This document shows, piece after piece, positions 7,429-16,175 of a stretch of DNA of 34,627 nucleotides (positions within the stretch are counted from its first letter, which is position 1; every line of letters begins with the position of its first letter). The position numbers and the translations under genes are program-made. The notes below the pieces were generated by a model that was not told where the DNA came from, did not search any database, and saw nothing but the letters and a program-made list of their open reading frames with translations. This DNA is from Atlantibacter sp032075065. Its GTDB lineage: Bacteria > Pseudomonadota > Gammaproteobacteria > Enterobacterales > Enterobacteriaceae. The DNA lies in assembly GCF_032075065.1 (NCBI RefSeq), contig NZ_DAMAZC010000022.1, forward strand, positions 1-34,627, read 5' to 3'.

Positions 7429-10400
7429 TCACGGTGCGATAGTTAATGTCCCTGCACTGCTGCCGGTCGCTCGCCAGGTGGGAACGTACATCGATTCCAC
7501 CTGCGGCACCGGCACCGTGTATTTGCCCGGCGTCACCGCGCGCGCCAGATAGACCAGCGTGGCGTGTTCGCCTTCGTTCACCGGTAGCGCCGCCACGAAG
7601 CGGTCATCACGGAATTCCACATGCTGAATATCCTGCTGCTGCATCCGGCTCACCAGGTCGCTGACCGCGCCGCCAGTTTCACCCAGGCTGGCGCTGGCGT
7701 TAGCCAGATTCTGATTTTCCAGCTCCAGGCCCGCGGGCAGTAGATCCACCACCAGCGCGTCCGGCACGGTTTTGCTGGCATAGACATCCAGCCATACTAG
7801 CACCAGTTCACCGCTGCGTAGGTTATCGAGCGATTTCGTGGTGCCGTCGCTGGACAGGAAGTGACGTTCAATTTTCAGTACATTGCCGGATTGCTGCGGT
7901 GCGCTTTGCGGATAGCCCACGCTGTCGAGCCGCACCCACACCGGGCTGTCGCTGGTGTTAGTCAGATGCAGCGCCGCCAGTTTATCGGCATTCAGATTAA
8001 ACGCCTGCGCTTTATCACCCTGCAACGGTTCGCCGGACAGCGAGCTTTGCACCTGCCAGGCGGCGGGCTGGTTTTGCCAGCCGCGACCGGCCAGGAACAG
8101 CGCATTGCTCTCCTGCGTCGACAGCCAGCGCTGGCCGTAAGCCTGGTCGGACAGGGTTTGCAGTAATCCCGCCTGCTGCTGCGCCATCAGCTTGTTCTCT
8201 TCCAGCAGGTTGAGCACCAGGGCGCTGTCGCGTAACTCGCTGCCGTAGTCGCCAATCCACTGGGCGCGGTCGTTCCGCGGCGTCGCCAGGCCCGCGTTAA
8301 TCGCTTGCTGGGAACGGGACGCGTCGCCCATCAGCTTCAGAGCCACGCCAAGCTGTACCAGCGGCAGGCCAGAGTTGGCGGCGTTATGTTTGTTCCACAG
8401 TTCGCGCAGCGCTCCGAGCGGCGCTTTTTGCTGCCGCGCCAGCACCAGTCCCGCGTAGGCCTGCACCGCGAACTTGCTGGCGGCGCTGTTATCGCTATAG
8501 CGCAGCGCCATCAGGCTCGGGTCCTGCAAATAACGCAGCAGGCGGTTGTTGGCGCGCTCCAGCGCATCCGCAGGTACGCTATAACCCTGTTCGGTCGCCC
8601 GTACAAGGAAATCGGTGACATACGCTGTGCCCCAGTACTCTTCCGGGCCGGTTTTATCCCACAGGCTGAACCCGCCGTCCTCGCGCTGCATTTCCAGCAG
8701 GCGGGCGATGCCCACATCAATCGCCGTGCGGCGCTGCTCGTCGCTTTCGCCCTTGATGCCCAGCGCTTTTAGCTGCGCCGCGCTGGTGTACAGCGACGGG
8801 AATAAGCCGCTGGTGGTTTGCTCCAGGCAGCCGTAGGGATAGGCTTTCAGCTCGCTGATATAGCGCGCCAGGTTGAGCGGTGGACGGCCGCTCAGCAGCA
8901 GGCGCCCTTCCAGCGTAGCCGGCGAGAAGCCGTCGATATGCGACGCCGGGACCTGCCAGCTTTCGCCAGGGTTAAGCATCATTCCGCTGTTGACGGTCTG
9001 CGACGGGAACGCCGGACGCACGCCGATTTTCCACTGTTTTTGCGACGGCGCGAAGGTTTCCCCCGGCACGTTCAGGCCGCTGATTTGGGCGTTGATTTCA
9101 CCATCGCCAAAGCCCTCAAGGGCGCGCACCGGAATAAACAGCGTTTTACGCGCCCCGGCGTTGAGGCTGACTTTCAGCTCGGGGCTGTCCAGCAGCGAAA
9201 CCAGCCCGCTGGCGGAGAGGGAAACGGTGAGGTTTTGCGGCGTATCGGTCAGATTGCTGACATCCAGCGCCAGCCGCGATTCATCGCCGCCCGCCAGGAA
9301 GCGCGGCATGCTGATGTCGGCGATCAGCGGCGCGGCGACGATGGTTTTGGCCTCGCTGCTGCCGAAGCTGTCCGCCGACCAGGCTTGCGCCATGACACGC
9401 AGTTCGCCGTTGAAATCGCCAATCGGCAGCTGTACCGTGCCTTCGCCGTTCTCGTTAAGCACCACTGGCTGCGCCTGTTGCGCCACAATGGTAACGTGGT
9501 TAACCGGCGGTTTGCCGCCGCGATTCAGTTCATCGCCGTCGCCGCCAAAACGTAGCGCCGCCAGCCGTCCCTGCCCTTCAATCACCTGGCCGTAGATATC
9601 ATAGATATCCGCGCCGTAGGCTTTTTTGCCGAAAAACGCCTCCCATGGATCCGGGGTTGCGTAATCGGTGATATTCAGCACCCCGCTGTCTACGGCGGAA
9701 ACCAGCACGTTAACCTGCGCCGGGATGTTGCCCTGCGCGTCAGGTTTCACTTTCAGCTTTACGTCCAGATTGCGGTCCGGGCGCATTTTCGCCGGGGCAT
9801 CCAGCGTGACCGCAAGACGGCGGTTTTCATCACCCAGCGGCAGATGCAGAATACCGACGGCGCGTTTCGGGGTCGCAGATTTGGACTTGTCGCCAGGACG
9901 GATCACCAGCGTGCTGACGTAGAGATCGTGGCGCTGCCATTTTTTATCCACCGGAATGTCGAGGTCCATGCCGCCTTCCGGCACGTCGATAGCCTGCCAC
10001 CACAGCGGACCGTCGCTGGACTCAATCATTGCGTAGCCTTTCCCGGCGGCAGGCGCGGCAATATGCAGTTTGATGGTGTCGCCTGGCTTGTAGGCCGGTT
10101 TATCCAGCTTCAGCGTCACGCGATCCGGGCGCGGCGAGCCGCTGCCGTCGCTGTTGTCCTGCCAGCTGTAGCCCGCCCAGAAGCGGATGCTGCTGACGGT
10201 GTCATTCGGCGCTTTGACTTCCAGACGATAGGAACCCCAGTCCACAGGGAAGCTGACTTTGCCGGTTTCACCCGCCGCCAGATTCAGCGACTGTTCGCCC
10301 TCAACCAGATCCTTTTGGTCGAACTGGGATTGCCAGCCGTCGCCTTCCGACCAGTTCCAGAAATAGTCGCGGCGCTCGCGGATTAACCGCACCTGCAAAT

Positions 10401-12393
10401 CGTTCACCGCCAGCTTCTGGCCCTGAGCGTCGGTATAGACAATATCAAACCCGGCCTGGCTGCCTTCATCTACCATCGGCTGATTAACCGTGGTGTCGCT
10501 GCGATAGTCGTACACGGCTTTAGCGGCAAACTGCGGACGAATGCCCGGCAGGTTCGCGGCGGGCCATACCGGCTGTTCGGCGCGACGGGTAATCGGGCGT
10601 CCGCCGGACTCCAGCAGGCTGGCCTGCAAAATCACCTTCAACGGGGAGCGCGCTTCCTGCCACTGGCTGTCGAGCGTTACTTCATTCTGGCCCTGTTCAT
10701 CCAGGGTCAACTGCACTTCATCCAGACTTCGGCTGAGGTTTTCCTCGGCGATATCGCCGAATTCAAAGCCCGGCAGCGCGGCGACCGCTTCGCGCAGCGG
10801 GCGCAGGAAAATCTGGCCCTGTAACGCATTGCCGGACGCCGGCGCGCCGTAGAGATAGTGGCCTTCCACCGGGATGTTAAGCGGATCTTTCGGGGAAATC
10901 GGCGTTTTCTGCGGCGTTAAGGTCAGCGCCATACGCTCCGGCATAAAGTCTTCAACCTGGAAGCGCCAGCTACGCGGCTGGTTGTCGCCGATATTGGCGC
11001 GCACTGACCAGTTGCCCGTGGCGGCGGACTGGGCCAACGGCCAGCTAAACTGGTACAGCCCGTTGTGGGATTGCACAACCTGGGTGCGCGCCACCTGACC
11101 GTCGGGTTTTACCACTTCCAGCTTGATCGGCTGATCGTCAACCGGTTTGCCGTCGCCGTCGCGCAGCAGTCCGTTGAAGATCACCGTTTCGCCGGGGCGA
11201 TACAGATCGCGCGGGCCGAACATAAAGAACTGTCGCGCATATCCCGCTTCACCGACGATATCAAACTCAGAGAGATCCAGCGCCGGGAGTTTGAGATCCA
11301 GCAGCGTGGTTTGTTCGCCGTTACGCGCCAGCACCAGCGCGGCGTCTTTCGGCGTATCCAGCGTCGCGTGGCCGTCGCCGTCAGTTTTCGCCTGCGCCAG
11401 GGTCTGACCTTTCTCGCTCAGCAACTGGATATCGACGCTGCCCTGGGGTGCGCCGTTTTCCAGGCTCTGGGTGAAGATGTCGAGCCGGTTATGGAAGCGA
11501 TGCAGCGACAGGCCAATATCACTTAAGGTAAACAGCGTGGCGGCATTGCTGTAGTTGTAGCGCCCCGCCTGGTTCATCACGGCGAGATAGACGCCAGGCT
11601 GCTGGAGCGGTTTGATGTCCCCCAGCGGCAACAGCAGTTTTTCACGGGTATTGCGTGCCGGGTTCAGGTCGAAACGGCCGGTATAGACCAGGTCCGCCAG
11701 TTGCAGCAGCTTGTCCGATTCCCAGTTGGTGAGCGAGTTACGGTACTCCCACTGGCTGACGAACGAGGCCAGAGATTCCGGCTTAATGCGGAAGAAATTC
11801 ACGTCCACGTTATCGATATTCAGCGCCATCACCGGCAGGCCCTGCACCACTTTGGTGGGCAGCAGCGAGCCACGGCTGGCGAAACCGACGCTCGGTTCGA
11901 TATCGCGGGTTTCCAGGGTCTTTTCCCAGTTGATGCCGAAGGTAGCTTCATTCAGCGCTTTCAGCTCGCTATCCACGCTCACCAGCAGGGTGCGGCTCGG
12001 CTCCAGATGGCGCATCCGCAGCTCTTTGAGGTTAGGGGCCAGCTCCCAGGCGCCATCCACTTTGCCGTTCTTTTTATCCACCAGAAGAACGGTGCGGGAG
12101 AAATCCTGGTTGGGATCGAGAGCAATCGAAAACGTCAGCACCAGCGTTGCCGCGCCGTCCAACTGGACTTCCGAGGCATCAATCAGCGTTAACGGTTTCC
12201 CGGCGCTTTGCCCGGCAAGCTGGGCCAGTTTCGCGCTGTCGGGTTTGGCGGCGACGGGGGTTGCGGCCTGCGATTGTTGAGCGGGCGCGGGCTTAGGCTC
12301 GCTTGCCTGTTCACCCGGTTTATCATCGCAACCTGCCATTGCCAGAATGGCTAATAAGGCTGCCGCAAGCGCGGCGTGGCGTGCTCGTATCAT
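7429..12393 (-). CDS. yfhM: Alpha-2-macroglobulin-like lipoprotein (bacterial A2M)
   Basis: This very large periplasmic lipoprotein is thought to trap proteases by a bait region and a reactive thioester. I place the start at the ATG 12391-12393 rather than the upstream in-frame ATG at 12465. It gives 1,654 residues (E. coli about 1,653) and a clean lipoprotein signal: charged MIRARH, a hydrophobic core and MAGC with Cys22. Aspartate follows the cysteine, the +2 signal for retention in the inner membrane. Macroglobulin MG domains fill most of the length (FMFGPRDLYRPGETVIFNG is one typical segment). YPYGCLEQTTSG, at about residue 1,190, is the CXEQ thioester. The C-terminal part holds the receptor-like domain (VDLLPAGLELENQN). 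It lies immediately upstream of pbpC. Confidence 0.96.
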   Translation of the reverse strand: MIRARHAALAAALLAILAMAGCDDKPGEQASEPKPAPAQQSQAATPVAAKPDSAKLAQLAGQSAGKPLTLIDASEVQLDGAATLVLTFSIALDPNQDFSRTVLLVDKKNGKVDGAWELAPNLKELRMRHLEPSRTLLVSVDSELKALNEATFGINWEKTLETRDIEPSVGFASRGSLLPTKVVQGLPVMALNIDNVDVNFFRIKPESLASFVSQWEYRNSLTNWESDKLLQLADLVYTGRFDLNPARNTREKLLLPLGDIKPLQQPGVYLAVMNQAGRYNYSNAATLFTLSDIGLSLHRFHNRLDIFTQSLENGAPQGSVDIQLLSEKGQTLAQAKTDGDGHATLDTPKDAALVLARNGEQTTLLDLKLPALDLSEFDIVGEAGYARQFFMFGPRDLYRPGETVIFNGLLRDGDGKPVDDQPIKLEVVKPDGQVARTQVVQSHNGLYQFSWPLAQSAATGNWSVRANIGDNQPRSWRFQVEDFMPERMALTLTPQKTPISPKDPLNIPVEGHYLYGAPASGNALQGQIFLRPLREAVAALPGFEFGDIAEENLSRSLDEVQLTLDEQGQNEVTLDSQWQEARSPLKVILQASLLESGGRPITRRAEQPVWPAANLPGIRPQFAAKAVYDYRSDTTVNQPMVDEGSQAGFDIVYTDAQGQKLAVNDLQVRLIRERRDYFWNWSEGDGWQSQFDQKDLVEGEQSLNLAAGETGKVSFPVDWGSYRLEVKAPNDTVSSIRFWAGYSWQDNSDGSGSPRPDRVTLKLDKPAYKPGDTIKLHIAAPAAGKGYAMIESSDGPLWWQAIDVPEGGMDLDIPVDKKWQRHDLYVSTLVIRPGDKSKSATPKRAVGILHLPLGDENRRLAVTLDAPAKMRPDRNLDVKLKVKPDAQGNIPAQVNVLVSAVDSGVLNITDYATPDPWEAFFGKKAYGADIYDIYGQVIEGQGRLAALRFGGDGDELNRGGKPPVNHVTIVAQQAQPVVLNENGEGTVQLPIGDFNGELRVMAQAWSADSFGSSEAKTIVAAPLIADISMPRFLAGGDESRLALDVSNLTDTPQNLTVSLSASGLVSLLDSPELKVSLNAGARKTLFIPVRALEGFGDGEINAQISGLNVPGETFAPSQKQWKIGVRPAFPSQTVNSGMMLNPGESWQVPASHIDGFSPATLEGRLLLSGRPPLNLARYISELKAYPYGCLEQTTSGLFPSLYTSAAQLKALGIKGESDEQRRTAIDVGIARLLEMQREDGGFSLWDKTGPEEYWGTAYVTDFLVRATEQGYSVPADALERANNRLLRYLQDPSLMALRYSDNSAASKFAVQAYAGLVLARQQKAPLGALRELWNKHNAANSGLPLVQLGVALKLMGDASRSQQAINAGLATPRNDRAQWIGDYGSELRDSALVLNLLEENKLMAQQQAGLLQTLSDQAYGQRWLSTQESNALFLAGRGWQNQPAAWQVQSSLSGEPLQGDKAQAFNLNADKLAALHLTNTSDSPVWVRLDSVGYPQSAPQQSGNVLKIERHFLSSDGTTKSLDNLRSGELVLVWLDVYASKTVPDALVVDLLPAGLELENQNLANASASLGETGGAVSDLVSRMQQQDIQHVEFRDDRFVAALPVNEGEHATLVYLARAVTPGKYTVPVPQVESMYVPTWRATGSSAGTLTIAP

Positions 12394-12613
12394 TCTCAAA
12401 TCCCTGGCCTTTCGGCCTTCCTGTTGTGAGGAAGCAAGTATTATGCGTTCGCGGCGCGAATACAAAGCAAGAATGTAGGCCGCGTAGCAAACGGTAGATT
12501 TTCAGAATTATAGTGGTATTACGGGACTCGTATCGCGACTTGAGAGGTGGCCGCTTGTGACGCACACTAAAAACACCGACAATTTGCCCTCTCAGCACTG
12601 ACACGGAGGCTCC

Positions 12614-13459
12614 ATGTCCACCTCTTTTTTTGTTGCGGGCGACTGGCTCGCTGAGCACCTTTCCGATCCAGAAATTCAAATCCTTGATGCGCGCATGGCC
12701 CCTCCCGGCCAGGAACAGCGCGACGTGGCGGGAGAATACCGCGAGGACCATCTGCCCGGCGCGCTGTTTTTTGATATCGAAGCGCTGTCCGATCGCACCA
12801 GCCCCTTGCCGCACATGATGCCGCGCCCGGAAGCGTTCGCGGTGGCGATGCGTGAGCTGGGCGTCAGCAGCGATAAACATCTGGTGGTGTATGACGAGGG
12901 CGATTTATTCTCTGCGCCGCGCGCGTGGTGGATGCTGCGCAGTTTCGGCGTGGAAAACGTGTCGATACTGGCGGGCGGGCTGGATCGCTGGCAGCAGGAA
13001 GGGCGTCCGGTTGAATCGGGGGATGTTGTCCATGAGGAAGGGGAATTTGAAGCCAAACTCAATCCTGAAGCGGTGAAACGCCTGACAGACACGCTGCTGG
13101 CGAGCCACGAGGGCAGCGCGCAAATTATTGATGCCCGTCCGGCAGCGCGTTTTCATGGCGAAGCGGATGAACCGCGCCCAGGCCTGAAGCGCGGACATAT
13201 CCCCGGCGCATTAAACGTGCCCTGGGGCGAAGTCGTGCACAACGGCGAGCTAAAAGATCCGGCCACGCTGCATGACATCTTCTTCCAGCGCGGCGTGGAT
13301 TTTGAACGGCCGATCATCGCCAGCTGCGGGTCTGGGGTGACGGCGGCGGTACTGGTGCTGGCGCTCGCCACTCTGGATGTTAACGGCGTCGCGCTGTATG
13401 ACGGGGCGTGGAGCGAATGGGGCGCGCGTCAGGATTTACCTGTCGAACCCGCGCAATAA
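12614..13459 (+). CDS. sseA: 3-mercaptopyruvate sulfurtransferase
   Basis: SseA moves sulfur from 3-mercaptopyruvate to thiol acceptors or cyanide. It is a two-domain rhodanese of 281 residues, the same length as in E. coli. The N-terminal rhodanese-like half (about 1-135) lacks the catalytic loop. The C-terminal half carries the active loop CGSGVTA with catalytic Cys238; CGSG[VT]T is the mercaptopyruvate-type loop, distinct from the thiosulfate type. The ATG has a GGAGG site just upstream. It is divergent from yfhM across a 220-base gap and convergent with sseB, sharing a hairpin terminator between them. Confidence 0.97.
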   Translation: MSTSFFVAGDWLAEHLSDPEIQILDARMAPPGQEQRDVAGEYREDHLPGALFFDIEALSDRTSPLPHMMPRPEAFAVAMRELGVSSDKHLVVYDEGDLFSAPRAWWMLRSFGVENVSILAGGLDRWQQEGRPVESGDVVHEEGEFEAKLNPEAVKRLTDTLLASHEGSAQIIDARPAARFHGEADEPRPGLKRGHIPGALNVPWGEVVHNGELKDPATLHDIFFQRGVDFERPIIASCGSGVTAAVLVLALATLDVNGVALYDGAWSEWGARQDLPVEPAQ

Positions 13460-13460
13460 C

Positions 13461-13490
13461 AAAAAGGGCCGCAAATGCGGCCCTGAGTTT
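13461..13490 (-). terminator. Terminator between sseA and sseB (best for sseB)
   Basis: A perfect 7-base-pair stem GGGCCGC / GCGGCCC (13466-13472 with 13477-13483) has a 4-base loop. On the minus strand five T follow (A at 13461-13465), so it is a good terminator for sseB. On the plus strand only TGAGTTT follows, weaker for sseA. Confidence 0.8.
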
Positions 13491-14268
13491 AGATAATGCG
13501 ATTGGTTTTAAAATCGCGCAGGAAGCTTCCCCAGCGGCGTTCATAGAAGGGCGTGACGTGGGCCATAATAAAATGGCTGACGCCCTTCTCCCCTTCCGTC
13601 ACCAGGCAAATATCAATCGGCTCGTCCCCTGGCAGCGTGTCGGTAGCGACACTGCCTGCCGCCTGGATAATGGCGTCGATATCCCCGATGGCTTCAATAC
13701 CGATCAGCAGATTAGGCTCCGCATCCGCGCGCTCTTTGATAGAGCACAGCCAGGCGCGCTTGACCGTTTTCAGGGTTTTGAACAGCGTGGTCAGGGAGTC
13801 GACCATCTGCGCGGGCGGTTCGGCCACTTCTGAAAGCAGCAGCGTCTGGCCACCTTCAATTATTTCCTGAGTGCTAAGCGGGTTGCCTTCGTCGCCTACC
13901 AGATGGCTGATTTCACGCGGGGTGAACTCTTTGCCGGTAGGCAATTTGGCGTTCAGGAACAGCGTCTCGCCCAGCGTCATCTCGAACAAGGTGCGCACCG
14001 GCATGACGACGAACGCCTGCTCCTCCTCCCCCATCGCCTGCTGCAACGCTTCCAGCGAAGAGAAAAATGGGATCACCGAGGTGCCGTCGTCTTTTTCCCA
14101 ATGCTGTAAATCCAGCGCGCTGTCTGCGTCCACCGCGTCGCCGCTGGCGGAGGCGCCGGGCACCCATACGGTAGACTCCAGCAAGGTGCGGAAAAACGCA
14201 GGGCGGTGCGCCGGTTCGGTGGCGGCCTTCTCCAGCAGGGTTTCTAACTCGTTTTTAGTTTCAGACAT
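13489..14268 (-). CDS. sseB: SseB family protein (enhanced serine sensitivity)
   Basis: SseB takes its name from E. coli, where overexpression is reported to enhance serine sensitivity; its biochemical role is unsettled. The protein has 259 residues against 258 in E. coli, and starts MSETKNELETLLEKAATEPAH. An N-terminal SseB domain (about 15-130, with AFVVMPVRTLFEMTLGETLFLNAKLPTG) is followed by a C-terminal SseB domain (about 140-255) ending FYERRWGSFLRDFKTNRII. No signal peptide or membrane segment is visible, so it should be cytosolic. It follows pepB by 7 bases on the same strand, so the two are likely co-transcribed. It should not be confused with the Salmonella SPI-2 translocon protein of the same name. 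Confidence 0.93.
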   Translation of the reverse strand: MSETKNELETLLEKAATEPAHRPAFFRTLLESTVWVPGASASGDAVDADSALDLQHWEKDDGTSVIPFFSSLEALQQAMGEEEQAFVVMPVRTLFEMTLGETLFLNAKLPTGKEFTPREISHLVGDEGNPLSTQEIIEGGQTLLLSEVAEPPAQMVDSLTTLFKTLKTVKRAWLCSIKERADAEPNLLIGIEAIGDIDAIIQAAGSVATDTLPGDEPIDICLVTEGEKGVSHFIMAHVTPFYERRWGSFLRDFKTNRII

Positions 14269-14275
14269 AACGCTC

Positions 14276-15562
14276 TTATTTCGCCGTCAGCAGGTTAGCT
14301 AAGGTACGCACGCCAAGACCGGTCGCGCCCGCCGCCCACTGCTCTACCACGCCTTTACGGTAGGTGGCGGAACAGTCGATATGCAGCCAGCCCTGCTGGT
14401 AGTTTTCAACAAAGTGCGACAGGAAACCCGCTGCGGTGCTGGCACCCGCCGGATACGCAGCGCTGGCGGTGTTATTAAGTTCCGCGAAGTTCGACGGCAG
14501 CTGGTTGCGGTGGAATTCCGCCAGCGGCAGACGCCAGAACGGTTCGTTTTCCGCGCTGGCGCTCGCCAGCAGACGGTTTGCCAGAGCATCGTCAAAGCTG
14601 AACAGCGCATGATAATCGTTGCCGAGCGCGGTTTTCGCGGCCCCGGTCAGGGTGGCGGCGTCGATCAGCAGTTCCGGTTTCTGAGCACAGGCGTCGATCA
14701 GCCCGTCCGCCAGCACCAGACGGCCTTCGGCGTCGGTGTTCATCACTTCCACGGTTTTGCCGTTGCGGTAGCGGATGATATCGCCCAGTTTGAACGCGTT
14801 GCCGCTGACCATGTTATCGGCGCAGCACAGGTACAGTTTGACGCGTTTTTCCAGGCCACGGGTAATGGCGAACGCCAGCGCGCCGGTCACCATCGCCGCG
14901 CCGCCCATATCGGATTTCATCGAATCCATGAAGGTGCTTTGCTTGAGGCTGTAACCGCCGGTATCGAAAGTGATGCCTTTACCGACCAGGCAGGCGTATA
15001 CCGGAGCATCCGGGTTGCCTGTTGGGTTGTAGTCCAGCGCCAGCAGCACCGGCGCGCGATCCGATCCGCGCCCCACGGTGTGGATCCCCATGTAGTTTTG
15101 CTCGCGCAGATCTTCGCCTTTGGTGATGCGATATTTCATGTTATCGCCAGCGATGCCGCTCAGCAGATCCACCGCACGCTGGGCCAGCTGTTCCGGTCCC
15201 AGCTCTTCCGCCGGGGCGTTAATGGTATCGCGCACCCAGTCGATAATTTTCAGGCGGCTGTCCAGCTCTTTCTGCTGGGCTTCATCGAGGGTTGCCCACT
15301 CGACTTTCCGGCTGCCTTTCGGCCCTTTGTAACCCTGCCAGAAAGCCCAGCTGCGATCCGCATCCCAACCTTCGCCGGACAGCGCCACGTGCTTAATGCC
15401 CAGCCCGTCGATTTTACGCGCGGCGCGCTGGATAATCCCCAGGTCGTCCTGGTTATTCAGATGCAGGGTAATGCCGTCGTTATTGATGCTATATGTCGCT
15501 TTTTCTCCCCAGCGGGCGTCGGCAGGCTGGGTAGAGAGCGTGATTTTCATGGCGTCAGTCAT
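14276..15562 (-). CDS. pepB: Aminopeptidase B (M17 leucyl aminopeptidase family)
   Basis: PepB is a broad-specificity cytosolic aminopeptidase that helps degrade dipeptides, including Cys-Gly. The ATG at 15560-15562 (MTDAMKITLSTQ) gives 428 residues, matching the E. coli length of 427. An upstream in-frame ATG at 15610 would run through the terminator hairpin and is unlikely. An AAGGGA site lies about 8 bases before the chosen start. The M17 metal-binding and catalytic motifs are visible: VGKGITFDTGGYSLK (193-207) and NTDAEGRL (275-282). It follows iscX on the same strand but a hairpin separates them, so expression may be partly uncoupled from isc. Confidence 0.96.
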   Translation of the reverse strand: MTDAMKITLSTQPADARWGEKATYSINNDGITLHLNNQDDLGIIQRAARKIDGLGIKHVALSGEGWDADRSWAFWQGYKGPKGSRKVEWATLDEAQQKELDSRLKIIDWVRDTINAPAEELGPEQLAQRAVDLLSGIAGDNMKYRITKGEDLREQNYMGIHTVGRGSDRAPVLLALDYNPTGNPDAPVYACLVGKGITFDTGGYSLKQSTFMDSMKSDMGGAAMVTGALAFAITRGLEKRVKLYLCCADNMVSGNAFKLGDIIRYRNGKTVEVMNTDAEGRLVLADGLIDACAQKPELLIDAATLTGAAKTALGNDYHALFSFDDALANRLLASASAENEPFWRLPLAEFHRNQLPSNFAELNNTASAAYPAGASTAAGFLSHFVENYQQGWLHIDCSATYRKGVVEQWAAGATGLGVRTLANLLTAK

Positions 15563-15595
15563 TCTGTTGTCCCTTTTGTTATCGCTCTTAGACAT

Positions 15596-15619
15596 AAAAG
15601 GGCCGCCCAAAGGCAGCCC
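15596..15619 (-). terminator. Hairpin terminator between iscX and pepB
   Basis: On the minus strand GGGCTGCC and GGCGGCCC (15600-15607 with 15612-15619) pair over eight positions including one G-T wobble, around a TTTG loop, and are followed by TTTTA. On the plus strand one pair becomes an A-C mismatch, but six T follow. It ends about 35 bases before the pepB ATG. It looks like the end of the isc operon, or a partial attenuator for pepB. Confidence 0.7.
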
Positions 15620-15624
15620 GTTTT

Positions 15625-15825
15625 TTATTCAGCTTCGTCAAGCCACACTAACAAGATAGCTTCAAGGATCTTCTCGTTAGAGGCGGCCGGATCGTCATCA
15701 AACTCTTCCAGCTCGCAGATCCACTGATGCATATCGGTGAAGCGGACGGTTTTCGGATCGAGATCCGGGCGGCTGTCGTACAGCGCCTCGCCGATTTCAC
15801 GGCTGTCGGTCCATTTCAGGCACAT
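15625..15825 (-). CDS. iscX: Fe-S cluster assembly accessory protein IscX (YfhJ)
   Basis: IscX is a small acidic protein that binds IscS and iron and tunes the rate of cluster assembly, competing with the frataxin CyaY. The 66 residues equal the E. coli length, with the strongly conserved core LKWTDSREIGEALYDS, KTVRFTDMHQWICELEEFDDD and ILEAILLVWLDEAE. A very good AGGAGGT site lies 5 bases before the ATG. It is the last gene of the isc cluster, 13 bases after fdx, and is followed by a hairpin terminator. Confidence 0.97.
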   Translation of the reverse strand: MCLKWTDSREIGEALYDSRPDLDPKTVRFTDMHQWICELEEFDDDPAASNEKILEAILLVWLDEAE

Positions 15826-15838
15826 ACTTTACCTCCTG

Positions 15839-16174
15839 TTAGTGCTCGCGCGCATGGTTAATGGTGTAACGCGGCATTTCGACCACTAAATCTTCATCGG
15901 TGACACGCGCCTGACAGCTCAGGCGGCTTTCCGGCTCCAGACCCCAGGCTTTATCCAGCATGTCGTCTTCGTCTTCGGTGCTTTCCGGCAGTGAATCAAA
16001 ACCTTCACGCACGATGCAGTGGCAGGTGGTGCAGGCACAGGATTTTTCGCAGGCGTGTTCAATTTCAATACCGTTGCGCAGCGCAACGTCAAGAATAGTT
16101 TCACCGCTCTTCGCTTCCAGAACTGCGCCATCCGGACAAAGATCCTGATGAGGCAGAAAAACAATCTTAGGCAT
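15839..16174 (-). CDS. fdx: [2Fe-2S] ferredoxin of the ISC system
   Basis: This adrenodoxin-type ferredoxin supplies electrons for cluster assembly or reductive coupling on IscU. The 111 residues match E. coli. The cluster ligands are Cys42, Cys48 and Cys51 in ACEKSCACTTCHC and Cys87 in SRLSCQAR. There is only one base between the hscA stop and the fdx ATG, so translation is probably coupled. Its position between hscA and iscX is the standard one. Confidence 0.98.
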   Translation of the reverse strand: MPKIVFLPHQDLCPDGAVLEAKSGETILDVALRNGIEIEHACEKSCACTTCHCIVREGFDSLPESTEDEDDMLDKAWGLEPESRLSCQARVTDEDLVVEMPRYTINHAREH

Positions 16175-16175
16175 A

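Noticed and set aside
8818..9595. Two overlapping open frames of about 240 codons opposite yfhM
   Set aside because: Both lie wholly within yfhM, in two different frames, with no signal or domain. They are products of base composition.
12394..12613. Possible RyfA-type small RNA near sseA
   Set aside because: I recall a RyfA/PAIR3 RNA of about 300 bases in this neighbourhood in E. coli. The yfhM-sseA gap here is 220 bases and the sseA-sseB gap is about 30, and I see no matching structure apart from a small GGCC-GAAA-GGCC hairpin before yfhM.
14381..15727. 448-codon open frame on the plus strand opposite pepB
   Set aside because: It mirrors a well-supported gene in GC-rich DNA, its protein is rich in Arg, His and Gln with no recognisable domain, and no ribosome-binding site is apparent.
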